This document shows, piece after piece, positions 18,704 to 27,832 of a DNA stretch of 41,651 nt; the first letter of the stretch is position 1; every line of letters starts with the position of its first letter. The stretch is from contig JARLGS010000742.1 of the NCBI GenBank assembly GCA_031292695.1, forward strand, positions 1 to 41,651, given 5' to 3'. Made by a program: the position numbers and the translations under genes. This DNA is from Mycobacterium sp. (GTDB lineage Bacteria; Actinomycetota; Actinomycetes; Mycobacteriales; Mycobacteriaceae). The notes below the pieces were generated by a model. It ran no database searches. It saw only the letters and a list, made by a program, of their open reading frames with translations, and was not told the origin of the DNA.

Positions 18704-19422
18704 AGGGCGGCCTCCTGGGGTCGGGGTTGCAGTGGCAGTCCGCGTGCCCACAGACGCACGCCCTGCCAGCGGACGCGTGCCGCCACCATGAGCGGTGCCA
18801 ACGGTGCGGTCAGCGTGGCTCTCAACACTGTGGCGGTGCGCGCGGGGTGGATGGATCCGGTCCAGGCGGCGGTGAGGATCAACCCGCCGGACAAGTCGTG
18901 AAGCCTGATCGTCACGGAGAGCCGGTCACGGGTCGGCTCGGGAGTTCGCAGCACATATCGGCCGCTCACCGGGTTGAAGGGCGAGACGTACAACGCCTTG
19001 GGCACGGTCACCTCGCCGCGATGATCGACCCGCAGCAAATATCGGTGCCGCCCCCGGTAGGTGTTGTGCACCTCGGCGATGACGCAGACCAGTGCGCCGT
19101 CAGGGTCGTGGCACCAATACAGGGTCAGCGGATTGAACACGAAGCCCAGTACCCGTGCATTGGCCAGCATGCGGATTCGGCCGCCGCGCAGGTTGATCCC
19201 GTGTTCGCCGAGATAGGCGTCGACATTCTCGCGCAGCGTGCAGTGCGGATCGCCGACGTGGTCGGCGGCGCGAAACCGCGCCAGCGGCCGTAGCAGGCGG
19301 GGTAACTCGGGCAGCGCGTCGAGGTCGACCAGCCAGCTGTAGCTGCGGTAGGTGAATGCGTGGCGCACGGGCACATTACGCGCGTGGTGGATTCGCGTTC
19401 GCACGATCTGGGATGCGTTCAT
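18700..19422 (-). CDS. DUF1365 family protein
   Basis: A 240-aa DUF1365 protein, equivalent to Rv0448c. It contains the family blocks RIHHARNVPVRHAFTYRSYS, LANARVLGFVFNPLTLYWC and VPKALYVSPFNPVSGRYVL. The biochemical role is not established. It nearly always sits between an FAD-dependent oxidoreductase and a CFA-synthase-like methyltransferase, so it presumably takes part in modifying acyl chains. Here it overlaps both neighbours by 4 nt, in the middle of the sigK operon. Confidence 0.92.
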   Translation of the reverse strand: MNASQIVRTRIHHARNVPVRHAFTYRSYSWLVDLDALPELPRLLRPLARFRAADHVGDPHCTLRENVDAYLGEHGINLRGGRIRMLANARVLGFVFNPLTLYWCHDPDGALVCVIAEVHNTYRGRHRYLLRVDHRGEVTVPKALYVSPFNPVSGRYVLRTPEPTRDRLSVTIRLHDLSGGLILTAAWTGSIHPARTATVLRATLTAPLAPLMVAARVRWQGVRLWARGLPLQPRPQEAAL

Positions 19423-20732
19423 ACGGCACTGCCCACCGGCCGAATCACCGGGGGTACCGGACCGCTCCACCTGCCGCCGAGTCGCTCGGCGGCCGCGACA
19501 CCCGACGCCGCGCCGTCTTCGTGAAAACCCCATCCGTGATAGGCGCCGGCGAACGCAAGGCGGTGATCGCCCAGGGCGTCCAGACGTTGCTGCGCGGCCC
19601 GGAATTCGGGGGTGTACTGCGGATGGTCGTAGATCATCGTGTCGATCACCTGGGTCGGGTCGACCCGATCTCCGCCGCCCAGCGTCACCACGAAATGGCG
19701 ATCGGTGATTCCGGCGAGTCGCTGCAGGCGGTTGAGGTCATAGCTGACCAGGACCTGCTCGGCCCGTACGTCGCAGGAGGGCATCCGGTAATTCCACGAC
19801 GCCCGGGCGCCGCGGCGGCGCGGTAGTAGCGACGTATCGGTATGCAGCACTGTGTGATTCAGCGAGTAACGCAACGCTCCGAGTACCTCGGCCTCGTCCG
19901 GCGTTGGCTGGTCGAGCATCGCCAGTGCCTGATTCGGGTGGGTCGCGATCACTGCGGCATCGAACTGCTCGACCCGGTCTGCATCGTCGCGCACCGTCAC
20001 TCCGTCCGGTTGGCGGGTGACGGTGCGCACCGGCACGCCGAGGCGCACCGCCGGCAGCCGCGTGGTGATCGCTTACACCTACCGTGCAGAAACTACCGTC
20101 ACCGTGTGCCAGGTGGGTGACCGGAACACTGTCAGCATCCCGTGGTGGTCGAGGAACGTCAGCAGGTAGTCAGCCGGGTAGTCGAGCGCGACATTCGGCG
20201 GGCATGACCAGACTGCAGCCACCAGCGGCACTACGAAATGTGCAATGAAGTAGCTGGAAAACCTTGACGCGGAGAGAAATTCACCCAGAGTACAGCCGTC
20301 GTCGGCAGGGCGGTCCAGCTCGGCGCGAGCCAACCGGTGGAAGCGGGTCACCTCGGCGAGCAGGTGCAGGTAGCGTGCGGAGAACAGGGCGCCCGGTGTG
20401 GCGAACAGGCCGGTCGGACCTTTGCCGCCGGCATACTCCAGTCCGCATCCTTCGCAGCAGACCGACATCGACATGTCGGATTCCTGCGTGTCGACGCCCA
20501 ACTCGGCAAACAACCGCAGCAACGTCGGGTAGGTGCGGTCGTTGTGCACGATGAATCCCGAATCGACTCCGACCCGCTCGACCCCGCCTTGGCGGGCCGG
20601 CAATTCATGGGTGTGAGCATGACCGCCGCACCGCGACTGCGCCTCGTACAAAGTGACCTCGCTATCGCGTGCGAGCACCCAGGCGGCGGTCAGCCCCGCT
20701 ACGCCGCTCCCGATCACTGCAATTCGCCGCAC
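19419..20732 (-). pseudogene. FAD-dependent amine-oxidase-like oxidoreductase, broken by two in-frame stops
   Basis: Equivalent of Rv0449c, first gene of the sigK operon. The N-terminal part has the FAD-binding motif RIAVIGSGVAGLTAAWVLAR and VTLYEAQSRCGGHAHTH. The C-terminal part includes AAVIATHPNQALAMLD, LNHTVLHTDTSLLPRR and AFAGAYHGWGFHEDGAASGV. Both halves lie in one reading frame of normal length (438 codons), but codons 218 and 220 are TAG and TAA (20081-20079 and 20075-20073). No frameshift is involved. The stops fall in the family motif W-TV-GGS--YVE, where both glycines are also changed to valine. A 7-bp direct repeat ACGGTAG flanks the damage. ATGA coupling to DUF1365 is retained. 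It is a pseudogene, or a sequencing/assembly error. Confidence 0.85.
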
Positions 20733-20762
20733 CGCATCCGTCCTTCCTGGTTTGTCACCAGA

Positions 20763-20790
20763 GGTTCGGTGCGCTCACCCGCGCGGATGG
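20763..20790 (-). promoter_or_regulatory. Candidate SigK-type promoter of the sigK operon
   Basis: On the gene strand CCATCC (20790-20785) is followed after 15 nt by CCGAACC (20769-20763), about 30 nt before the GTG of the first gene. From memory the SigK consensus is CCATCC and CCGAATC with a slightly longer spacer. The match would make the operon autoregulated. The spacer is short and the -10 has one difference, so this is a candidate only. The rest of the 147-nt gap (20733-20879) shows nothing else clear. Confidence 0.45.
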
Positions 20791-20879
20791 GTCGGACTTA
20801 TCGCGAAATCGACGACCACGGACGCTGCGGCAGCGTCAACGGCACTGCGGCAGCCGCGGCATGTTGCGGCCTGGAGGTC

Positions 20880-21536
20880 TCAGGCGGTGCCAGGTGCAGA
20901 GGCCGGTCGGTTGGTCGTCCATAAGGTGGCGATCGGCAGGCCGAGTTGAGCCAGCATGGTCCGCAGCAGCGGCAGGCTCAGCCCGATCACATTCGATGGG
21001 TCGCCCTCGATGCGGTCGATGAACCAGCCGCCGAGACCGTCGAGAGTGAAAGCGCCGGCCACCCACAGTGGTTCACCGGATGCCACGTAAGCGTCCAGGT
21101 CGGTGTCGGTGGGCGAACCGAAATGCACTGTGGTGGAACCCAGTTCGCTTGCCCGTGCGGTGACCTCACCGTTCCGCAGGCGCAGGGTGCAGTGTCCGGT
21201 GTGCAGGATGGCGCTGCGGCCGGCCATCGAATTCCATTGCCGCCGGGCCACCTCCGGTGACCCGGGCTTGCCGGTCAACCTGCCGTCGAACTCCAGCATC
21301 GAATCGCAGCCGATCACAACGCAATCCGAAGACACCCGGCGATCGGCCAACTCGGCCACCCGTTCGGCCTTGGCTGTTGCCAGCGCAGATACGACCGTGC
21401 CGGGCGTGGCGTCCCCGAGGCCCGCGATGATCGCGTCCTCGTCGACGTCGGACACCAGCACGACCGGATCGATACCGGCCTTGCGAAGCACGCTGAGTCG
21501 GCCTGAGGAGGCCGAGCCCAGCACTACCCGCGTCAT
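20880..21536 (-). CDS. maf: Maf-family nucleotide pyrophosphatase
   Basis: A 218-aa Maf/HAM1-superfamily protein. Maf proteins hydrolyse canonical or modified (d)NTPs (dTTP/UTP or m7GTP type) and are tied to cell-division control and nucleotide-pool cleaning. The family signature [17 protein letters not shown] is at the N-terminus, followed by [20 protein letters not shown] (catalytic acid region) and [19 protein letters not shown]. Length fits Rv3282 (222 aa), which likewise precedes accE5-accD5. ATG 21536 is 28 nt from the accE5 stop, so the order accD5-accE5-maf is probably one transcript. Confidence 0.93.
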   Translation of the reverse strand: MTRVVLGSASSGRLSVLRKAGIDPVVLVSDVDEDAIIAGLGDATPGTVVSALATAKAERVAELADRRVSSDCVVIGCDSMLEFDGRLTGKPGSPEVARRQWNSMAGRSAILHTGHCTLRLRNGEVTARASELGSTTVHFGSPTDTDLDAYVASGEPLWVAGAFTLDGLGGWFIDRIEGDPSNVIGLSLPLLRTMLAQLGLPIATLWTTNRPASAPGTA

Positions 21537-21564
21537 CGGTGAGTTACTCCTTGCAAGCGGCTGA

Positions 21565-21834
21565 TCAACGCCGCATGTAGGTGCGCTCCACCAAGGTGAC
21601 CATCTGCCAACTGGTCTGCGAGTAACGCAACTTCGACACCGGGTGACCCCAGAGGTTGCGTTCGCCCGGACCGGCATCGGCACTGCCGCCGGAGGCGCCG
21701 GCCAGCACTGTCACCAGGGCGGCAATCTCCTCGTCGGACGGATTGCCCTTGACTACCTGGAACAGCGCGGCGGCCGGGGTCTGGGTCTCGGGCTCGTCGG
21801 CCACGTTCGTCTCGGTCACGTTCGTCTCGGTCAC
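21565..21834 (-). CDS. accE5: Acyl-CoA carboxylase epsilon subunit
   Basis: An 89-aa epsilon subunit that stimulates assembly and activity of the AccA3-AccD5 acyl-CoA carboxylase. The core [20 protein letters not shown] and the C-terminal [20 protein letters not shown] are typical of AccE. It is much shorter than M. tuberculosis AccE5 (177 aa), which carries a long N-terminal extension. The GTG overlaps the accD5 stop by 4 nt. The first ten residues [10 protein letters not shown] come from an exact 15-bp tandem duplication that includes the start codon, so two initiation codons are possible. Confidence 0.93.
   Translation of the reverse strand: MTETNVTETNVADEPETQTPAAALFQVVKGNPSDEEIAALVTVLAGASGGSADAGPGERNLWGHPVSKLRYSQTSWQMVTLVERTYMRR
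21805..21834 (-). repeat. 15-bp tandem duplication covering the accE5 start codon
   Basis: GTGACCGAGACGAAC occurs twice exactly (21834-21820 and 21819-21805), each copy beginning with GTG in frame. A following GTGGCCGAC looks like a decayed third unit. The result is either a 5-residue N-terminal extension or an alternative start at 21819. Confidence 0.85.
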
Positions 21835-23459
21835 AGCGGGATGTTCCCGTGCTTCTTCGGCGGCGTCTGGACGATCTTGCGCTCAAGCAGTCGCAGCGAG
21901 TTGGCGATGTAGCCGCGCGTGTGCGAGGGCGGGATGACCGCGTCGACGTAGCCACGCTCGGCCGCGACGTACGGGTTCACCAGGGTGTCCTCGTACTCCT
22001 GCTGCAGCTCGAGGCGAAGGGCATCCACATCGCGGCCGTCCTTCTCCGCTGCCTTGAGCTCCGAGCGGTAGACGAAGCCGACCGCACCCGAGGCACCCAT
22101 GACCGCGATCTGGGCCGTCGGCCACGCCAGGTTCACGTCGCAGCCCATGTCCTTGGAGCCCATGACGCAGTACGCGCCGCCGTAGGCCTTGCGGGTGATG
22201 ACGGTGATCTTGGCGACGGTGGCCTCACCGTAGGCGTACAGCAGCTTGGCGCCGCGGCGGATGATGCCGTTGAACTCCTGCTCGGTGCCCGGCAGGAAGC
22301 CCGGGACGTCCACCAGCATGATGATCGGGATGTTGAAGGCGTCGCAGGTCCGGATGAACCGCGCGGCCTTCTCCGAGGCATTGATGTCGAGGCAGCCGGC
22401 GAACTGGGTCGGCTGGTTGGCCACGATGCCCACCGGACGCCCGTCGACCCGGCCGAAGCCGATGACGATGTTCTGCGCGTAACCGGGCTGGACCTCGAGG
22501 AACTCGTCGTCGTCGAGGATGCGCGAGATGACCTCGTGCATGTCGTACGGCTGGTTCGGCGAGTCCGGGATCAGCGTGTCGAGCTCGAGGTCCTCATCGG
22601 TGAGGTTGTCCTCGATGGCGCCGGGGTGCGGTGGCTCGGGGTAACGCGGCGGATCGGCGTAGTTGTTCGGCGGCAGGTAGCTCAGCAGGTCCCGGACGTA
22701 ATCCAGGGCATCCTGCTCGCCGGAGGCCACGTAGTGGACGGTGCCGGACTTGGCCTCATGGGTGTGGGCGCCGCCCAGCTCCTCCATGGTGACCTCTTCA
22801 CCGGTGACGGTCTTGATGACGTCCGGTCCGGTGATGAACATCTGGCTGGTCTGGTCGACCATGATGATGAAGTCGGTGAGCGCGGGGGAGTAGACGTGAC
22901 CACCGGCCGCGGCACCCATGATCAGCGAGATCTGCGGGATGACGCCGGAGGCCAGGATGTTGTTGCGGAAGATCCGGCTGTACAGGCCGAGGGAAACCAC
23001 GCCCTCCTGGATGCGGGCGCCGGCGCCGTCGTTGATGCCGATCAGCGGGCGGCCGGTCTTGATGGCCAGCTCCTGGATCTTGACGATCTTCTCGCCGTAG
23101 ACCTCACCGAGGCTGCCGCCGAAGACGGTGGCGTCCTGGCTGAAGAGGCAGACCTCGCGGCCGTCGATGGTGCCGTAACCGGTCACCACACCGTCGCCGA
23201 CTGGGTGCTTGTCACCCAGTCCGAAGTTGGTGCTGCGGTGCTTGGCCAGCGCGTCGAGCTCGACGAACGAGCCCTCGTCCAACAGCGCCAGGATGCGCTC
23301 GCGAGCGGTGAGCTTGCCCTTCTGGTGGACCTTCTCGACCGCGGCCTCGCCGACCGGGTGAAGGCTCTCTTCGGTACGCCTACGCAGGTCCGCCAGCTTG
23401 CCGGCGGTGGTGTGGATGTCGATGGACTGTCCCACCGGCGGCTCGGTCACGCTCGTCAT
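21831..23459 (-). CDS. accD5: Propionyl-CoA carboxylase beta subunit (carboxyltransferase)
   Basis: A 542-aa carboxyltransferase that moves CO2 from AccA3-bound biotin to propionyl-CoA (and acetyl-CoA), giving methylmalonyl-CoA for multimethyl-branched lipids. It has the two crotonase-like halves. The N-terminal half includes [20 protein letters not shown] (oxyanion glycines); the C-terminal half includes [19 protein letters not shown] and [20 protein letters not shown]. Length and sequence fit M. tuberculosis AccD5 (548 aa). The ATG at 23459 has no Shine-Dalgarno but a good -10 (TAACAT) just upstream, suggesting a leaderless or nearly leaderless mRNA. It is coupled to accE5. Confidence 0.97.
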   Translation of the reverse strand: MTSVTEPPVGQSIDIHTTAGKLADLRRRTEESLHPVGEAAVEKVHQKGKLTARERILALLDEGSFVELDALAKHRSTNFGLGDKHPVGDGVVTGYGTIDGREVCLFSQDATVFGGSLGEVYGEKIVKIQELAIKTGRPLIGINDGAGARIQEGVVSLGLYSRIFRNNILASGVIPQISLIMGAAAGGHVYSPALTDFIIMVDQTSQMFITGPDVIKTVTGEEVTMEELGGAHTHEAKSGTVHYVASGEQDALDYVRDLLSYLPPNNYADPPRYPEPPHPGAIEDNLTDEDLELDTLIPDSPNQPYDMHEVISRILDDDEFLEVQPGYAQNIVIGFGRVDGRPVGIVANQPTQFAGCLDINASEKAARFIRTCDAFNIPIIMLVDVPGFLPGTEQEFNGIIRRGAKLLYAYGEATVAKITVITRKAYGGAYCVMGSKDMGCDVNLAWPTAQIAVMGASGAVGFVYRSELKAAEKDGRDVDALRLELQQEYEDTLVNPYVAAERGYVDAVIPPSHTRGYIANSLRLLERKIVQTPPKKHGNIPL

Positions 23460-23467
23460 AGTCGTCG

Positions 23468-23488
23468 ATGTTAACGGTTCTCTAAGAA
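23468..23488 (-). promoter_or_regulatory. accD5 promoter and 14-bp element identical to that of accA3
   Basis: On the gene strand TTCTTAGAGAACCG (23488-23475) is directly followed by TAACAT (23473-23468), a -10-like hexamer ending 8 nt before the ATG. The same 14-mer lies 15 nt before the accA3 start, the identical distance. Immediately beside the -10, it is placed to block RNA polymerase. Confidence 0.6.
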
Positions 23489-23517
23489 GATGCGTCAGCG
23501 GGTGCCGGTTCGGCGTT

Positions 23518-24270
23518 TCACGCGGGCTTGCGCAATACCACTGCCGCAAAGCTGGTGAGGGCCGGGACCGGGTGCTTGAGCAGGAACTGGGACTTCGCCC
23601 GCTCCAGCGCGTCCAGCGGCGGGATCACCCTGTAGTAGCCGTGCCCGTAGGTGCCGGCCCACGATTCGACCTGGAAGCCGACACTCTCGTAGCGCTTGAT
23701 GGCCCGCCGCGTGGGGCCGGTGGTCCACCGGTAGTAGGCCGGGAACTTCTCATGGTGTGGGTTCTGCAACCGCCCCGGCTGCAGCTTGCCGATGACGGTG
23801 CGCGCCGCTTGCTCTGGGATGAGCAGGTTCACCACGAACGGGAACGCGAACAGCGTCGGGAAGAAGTGCACCGAAAGGCCGCCCGGGCGAAGCAATTTGA
23901 AGCAATTCTCGTGGAACGTGCGGGCATCGGGCAGGTGCTCGCACAGCATCTTCGAGAACACCAGGTCGTACGCATTCAGCTCATCGTTGATCGGTTTGCA
24001 CAAGTCGGCGACGCGGGTGTGTACCGTGCTGTCGGCCTTGGCCAGCTCGGTGGCGGAGATGTCGATGACCACGCGCTCGTCGGCGAAGTTCCACTCGTCG
24101 CCACCGATGATCGGGTTGGCACCGCCGCCGAGTTCAGCGACGGCCTGCACGCCCTCCCGCTCGGCCAGCGTCCGGACGGAGTCGTCGTAGCCCTGCCAGA
24201 GTGCGTCCAGGTCCTTGTAGTCGACAGCCACGCGTGTACCGCCCATCTGAGCCATCTGAGCACCGTCCAT
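23518..24270 (-). CDS. Class I SAM-dependent methyltransferase
   Basis: About 250 aa. Motif I is [11 protein letters not shown], followed by the acidic end of strand 2 in [14 protein letters not shown], motif III-like [13 protein letters not shown] and the post-motif [19 protein letters not shown]. The hydrophobic loop [15 protein letters not shown] suggests membrane contact. The target is unknown. Because it stands next to the polysaccharide genes, O-methylation of a sugar is a reasonable guess. It lies 58 nt upstream of accD5 on the same strand, but accD5 has its own promoter in between. ATG 24270 is chosen; ATGs at 24255 and 24246 are alternatives. Confidence 0.8.
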   Translation of the reverse strand: MDGAQMAQMGGTRVAVDYKDLDALWQGYDDSVRTLAEREGVQAVAELGGGANPIIGGDEWNFADERVVIDISATELAKADSTVHTRVADLCKPINDELNAYDLVFSKMLCEHLPDARTFHENCFKLLRPGGLSVHFFPTLFAFPFVVNLLIPEQAARTVIGKLQPGRLQNPHHEKFPAYYRWTTGPTRRAIKRYESVGFQVESWAGTYGHGYYRVIPPLDALERAKSQFLLKHPVPALTSFAAVVLRKPA

Positions 24271-24717
24271 GTGAGTTCCCGCGCTCGTACAGGTCTCGCC
24301 GGGTCGGCGACCGTCCGCAGCCTGCGCGTAGTTTGCTGGTAAGTCAATATACCTTGCGGTCGCAATGTGCGCCCGTGACTCGGGGCAATCATGGTTCTGG
24401 TTCTGGAATTTGCTGGTCCGGTAGCCGATAACGGGCCGTCCAGGCGTTTGCCGGGACGCGGGTTTTGCCTGGTACAGGCTGCGCCATTGTTCGACTTGAG
24501 GGCGCTTGCCGGCAGCTTTCCGCGCTCCGGGGCGTGCTGGCTTGGGCTTAGCTGGCGGGCTGAGTGCGCACCGCGGCGATGGCATCCTGGACAGGCTCAA
24601 TGCATTTGGCTTGTCATTTGCGTAAGTTTGCGGTTCGATATGCGTGCCCGCTCTTCTCGGGTTCCTGACTTACGACCGCGAAACGATCGGCAGATCGTCG
24701 CAAGGGGATTATCAACA
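24271..24717. other. 447-nt divergent intergenic region with candidate promoters
   Basis: No gene is visible between the leftward methyltransferase and the rightward glycosyltransferase. The frame upstream of the glycosyltransferase is open to 24391, but its composition does not look coding. Leftward, TATATT (24351-24346) could be a -10 for the methyltransferase. Rightward, TTGTCA (24611-24616) with TTCGAT (24634-24639) at 17 nt is a possible sigma-A promoter, leaving a leader of about 70 nt. The leader contains the dyad ACGATC-GGCA-GATCGT (24683-24698). It is the likely control point of the polysaccharide operon. Confidence 0.4.
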
Positions 24718-25866
24718 GTGCAATCGACGCGCAAATACGACGGAGTGGACGGGCCCAAGGTCGCGATCGCTCACGATTACCTGACCCAGTTCGGCGGCGC
24801 GGAAAAAGTTGTTCTTTCGATGACCAAGGCGTTCCCGGACGCCCCGCTGTACACGATGCTGTACGACCCGGAGCTGACCTATCCGGAGTTTGCCGACCTG
24901 GATATCCGGGTCTCCGCATTGAACAAGGTGGGTCTGGCCCGCAAGTACCACCGGGCCGCGCTGCCGATCTATCCGCTGGTGGCCGAATCGATGCACATCG
25001 ACGCCGACATCGTGCTGGCGAGTTGCAGCGGCTGGTCGCACGGTTTTCACACCCGCGGCAAGAAGCTCATCTATTGCTACAACCCGGCTCGCTGGCTCTA
25101 CCAGACCGAGGCGTATCTCGGGGACAATGCGAGCCTGGCCAAACGAGTCGGCCTCAAACTCACCAAGGGCTACCTGACGGCCTGGGACCAGAAGCAAGCG
25201 CGCTCAGCTGACAAGTACCTCGCCATCTCCACCATGATCAGCGGGTACATCAAGAAGGCCTACGACATCGACTCCGAGGTGATGTTCGCGCCGGTAGCCA
25301 TGTCGCAATCCTACGCGGTCGAGCCTGTCGACGAGATCGCCGACAAGGTCGATCTGACCGATCCGGCCAGCAGCTTCTACCTCGTTGTCTGCCGGCTGTT
25401 GCCGTACAAGAACGTCGACGTCATCGTCCGTGCCTTTGCCGGCACCGACCGGCAACTGGTGGTGGTCGGCAATGGGCCCGAAGCAGAGCGGCTCCGGGCG
25501 ATGAAAACCGACAACGTCACCATGCTCCACAATCTCACCGACGGTCAGATGGCCTGGCTCTACAAGAATTGCCGGGCGCTCCTGTCGTCGAGCTTCGAGG
25601 ACTACGGCTTGACCCCGATCGAGGCCGGGGTGTGGGGCCGGCCCAGTGTCGCGCTGCGGTTCGGCGGTTTCCTGGACACCATCGCCGAAGGCGTCACTGG
25701 TCTGTATTTCGATGAACCGCAACCGAATTCGGTGCGCGAGGCGTTGGATCGATTCGAGTCGGCGGCGTGGGATCCGGAGAAGATCAAGCGGCACGTCGCC
25801 CAGTTCACCGAGGACGCGTTCACCGCTCGACTGCACGAAGCGGTCGATAAACTGGCCGGCGACTGA
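24718..25866 (+). CDS. Glycosyltransferase family 4 (GT-B)
   Basis: A 382-aa GT-B glycosyltransferase. The N-terminal domain begins VAIAHDYLTQFGGAEKVVLS, a common opening of actinobacterial GT4 enzymes. The C-terminal nucleotide-sugar domain has FYLVVCRLLPYKNVDVIVRA, LVVVGNGPEAERLR and the acidic EX7E-type site SFEDYGLTPIEAGVWGRPSV. It retains configuration and uses NDP-sugars on the cytoplasmic side. GTG 24718 is chosen for an AAGGGG Shine-Dalgarno and because the N-terminal strand follows closely. It is the first gene of the rightward polysaccharide set; 109 nt without features separate it from the next gene. Confidence 0.88.
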   Translation: MQSTRKYDGVDGPKVAIAHDYLTQFGGAEKVVLSMTKAFPDAPLYTMLYDPELTYPEFADLDIRVSALNKVGLARKYHRAALPIYPLVAESMHIDADIVLASCSGWSHGFHTRGKKLIYCYNPARWLYQTEAYLGDNASLAKRVGLKLTKGYLTAWDQKQARSADKYLAISTMISGYIKKAYDIDSEVMFAPVAMSQSYAVEPVDEIADKVDLTDPASSFYLVVCRLLPYKNVDVIVRAFAGTDRQLVVVGNGPEAERLRAMKTDNVTMLHNLTDGQMAWLYKNCRALLSSSFEDYGLTPIEAGVWGRPSVALRFGGFLDTIAEGVTGLYFDEPQPNSVREALDRFESAAWDPEKIKRHVAQFTEDAFTARLHEAVDKLAGD

Positions 25867-25975
25867 TGCGGAATTCCGCCGCGGCCCGGCACCTTCGCGA
25901 CTGGAGACCGGTAGTTCGGTTCGGGGGCATCGTCATGGCCGTGGGGTCGGCCGCTCAGGAACAGGAGCAACCACG

Positions 25976-27100
25976 GTGACCACGCTCAAGGACTACCGGC
26001 TGGTGTATGTCGGCCCGGCGGATCACGAGACAGCCGTGGGCGACTACGCGGAGAACCTGATCCGCGCGCTGCGGCCGCATGTGGGTGAGCTGGTCGAGCA
26101 TCGCACCCTGGGTCCGGGGTCGGAGAGTGTGCGCGACGTGCTGGGGCACCGTCGCGCGGTGGCGGATCTGGTGGCCGGGGGGCAACCCGGTCGGGTGCTG
26201 GTGCATGCGGAGTTGGCTGCCGGTGCGGTGTCGGCCTTTTGGTCGATCGCGGGGTTGCGTGGGGTGCCGGTGACCGCGACGGTGCATGATCCGCCGCAGG
26301 GGATCTGGTGGCCCGGGCGGACGCGGTTCGTGGCGCGGCACAAATTGGTGATGCACGGTTTGCACTACCCGCTGCGTCCGGTGTCTCGGATGGTCGAGGG
26401 TCTGGTCAACGGTCACCGAACCTTGTTCGCGCTCAGCAAGATCGGGCGGCAGTCCATCGTGGACACCTACCCGCATACCGATGTGGCGTACGTGCCCTAT
26501 CTGGTTTGTGAGCGGCCGAAGATTCGCCCCGTCACCGAGCGTCCGAAGGCGGTGGGCTTTTTCGGGCACGTGTACCGCGGTAAGGGTTTTGAGCAGATTG
26601 CCCGCATTCGGCGGGAGCTGCCGGACGACATTGTCATTCGGGTGGCCGGCCGCGGGACCGAGGCGTTGCCGGGTGGTCCAGGTGTGGAGATCGTGGGCGC
26701 AGTTGATGGTCCGGACGAGGATGCGTTCTTCGATTCGGTGCGAGCCTTGGTGATTCCGTACGGCAAACGGCATTTCTATGCCGAGACCTACCCCGCCTCC
26801 TCGGTCGCGGCGCACGCCATGGCCTACCGCACCCCGGTGGTGTGCACCGACTACGGCTCACTGGCCGAGTTCGGCACCGAGACCGGCGCGATCGTCGTCG
26901 CGATGGACTCCGATGACCCGAAGGCATTGCCCGCGGGGTTCTCTGGGGTGATCGAGTCGCTGCTCAACGATGAGGCCCGGCTGAAGGAACTGGAGCTGAA
27001 CGCCGACCGGACGCGCCAGGCCCGCTCGCCGGAAAACACCGCTGCTGCGTACGCCGCGAAGTGGTCGGAGATGCTGACCCGCCGGGGCCAACTGAGCTGA
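25976..27100 (+). CDS. Glycosyltransferase, paralogue A of a pair
   Basis: A 374-aa GT-B-type protein. It begins LKDYRLVYVGPADHETAVGD and has ERPKAVGFFGHVYRGKGFEQ at the domain junction, VIRVAGRGTEALPG and the C-terminal PYGKRHFYAETYPASSV, where the glutamate may be the donor-binding acid. It is a close paralogue of the gene at 27832-28959. The central part (for example SAFWSIAGLRGVPVTAT and HDPPQGIWWP) is identical, while the ends differ. The two proteins probably add similar sugars to different acceptors. GTG 25976 follows AGGAGC. It ends 15 nt before the acyltransferase gene. Confidence 0.82.
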   Translation: MTTLKDYRLVYVGPADHETAVGDYAENLIRALRPHVGELVEHRTLGPGSESVRDVLGHRRAVADLVAGGQPGRVLVHAELAAGAVSAFWSIAGLRGVPVTATVHDPPQGIWWPGRTRFVARHKLVMHGLHYPLRPVSRMVEGLVNGHRTLFALSKIGRQSIVDTYPHTDVAYVPYLVCERPKIRPVTERPKAVGFFGHVYRGKGFEQIARIRRELPDDIVIRVAGRGTEALPGGPGVEIVGAVDGPDEDAFFDSVRALVIPYGKRHFYAETYPASSVAAHAMAYRTPVVCTDYGSLAEFGTETGAIVVAMDSDDPKALPAGFSGVIESLLNDEARLKELELNADRTRQARSPENTAAAYAAKWSEMLTRRGQLS

Positions 27101-27115
27101 AGAGGCTGGGGCACT

Positions 27116-27832
27116 GTGGTTAACTCGGAATTCCGGACGACGGGAGCGAAAAAGGTGATTGGCGAGCCGGCGGCTGCAGACCCGGCGGATGTGGCGCGCA
27201 AACTGGCGGCCGCTCCGACGTTGAAGATGCCACCTGACCCGGAATGGGAACTCGGCGAGGACGGCCGCGTCACCCACTACAAGATGCAGAGCATGAGTGT
27301 TCGCCGCAAGGCGCGCAACCGCATTGGTGAGCTCCTGTTCAACATGTTCGTCACCCACATCCCGTCACACACCATCCGCCAGGGCTTTCTCCGGGCATTC
27401 GGGGCCACCATCGGGGAGTGGTCGACGATCATGCGGGGCACCACGATTCTGGACATCGAGTTCCTCACCATCGGCAACGGCACCACGATCGGTTTCCGCT
27501 GTCTGCTCGACGCGCGGGCCGGGCTGTGGATCGGGGACAACGTCACCATCGCCAGCGATGTCCAAATGCTCGGTGGTGGACATGACATCAACCACCCGGA
27601 CTTCCTGCCGATCCCGATTCCGACGGTGATCGAGGACTACGTGTGGATCGCCAGCCGGGCGATGACGCTGCCCTGCCTGATCGGCCGCGGCGCGGTTGTC
27701 GCGGCGCAGGCACTGGTGGTCAAGGATGTGGCTCCGCTGGACGTGGTGGGCGGCAATCCGGCCAAGCCGTTCGCCAAGCGCAATCCGGATGCATTGGGCT
27801 ACAGCGCAAAGTACCGGCCCCTGTTTTGCTGA
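27116..27832 (+). CDS. Hexapeptide-repeat acyltransferase, paralogue of the 9.0-kb gene
   Basis: A 238-aa left-handed beta-helix acyltransferase. The rungs TTILDIEFLTIGNGTTIGF and LWIGDNVTIASDVQMLGG lead to the catalytic histidine in GGHDINHPDF; VVGGNPAKPFAKRNPDALG closes the coil. Like its paralogue at 9009-9695 it has a 90-residue N-terminal part with P-P-EWE---DG--THYKM, which contains the conserved segment VTHIPSHTIRQGFLRAFGA. It sits between the two paralogous glycosyltransferases, overlapping the second by 1 nt (TGATG). It probably acetylates a sugar of the repeat unit. Confidence 0.87.
   Translation: MVNSEFRTTGAKKVIGEPAAADPADVARKLAAAPTLKMPPDPEWELGEDGRVTHYKMQSMSVRRKARNRIGELLFNMFVTHIPSHTIRQGFLRAFGATIGEWSTIMRGTTILDIEFLTIGNGTTIGFRCLLDARAGLWIGDNVTIASDVQMLGGGHDINHPDFLPIPIPTVIEDYVWIASRAMTLPCLIGRGAVVAAQALVVKDVAPLDVVGGNPAKPFAKRNPDALGYSAKYRPLFC

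Noticed and set aside
19419-20732. Frameshift as the cause of the split FAD oxidoreductase
   Set aside because: Both halves are in the same frame (distance divisible by three) and the length is normal; the break is two stop codons, not an indel.
21849-23474. 541-codon open frame opposite accD5
   Set aside because: Antisense shadow of accD5 with Val/Asp/Leu-rich, domain-free sequence.
24391-24717. Upstream extension of the first glycosyltransferase
   Set aside because: The extra residues are Arg/Cys/Trp-rich, lack any fold motif, and a Shine-Dalgarno precedes GTG 24718.
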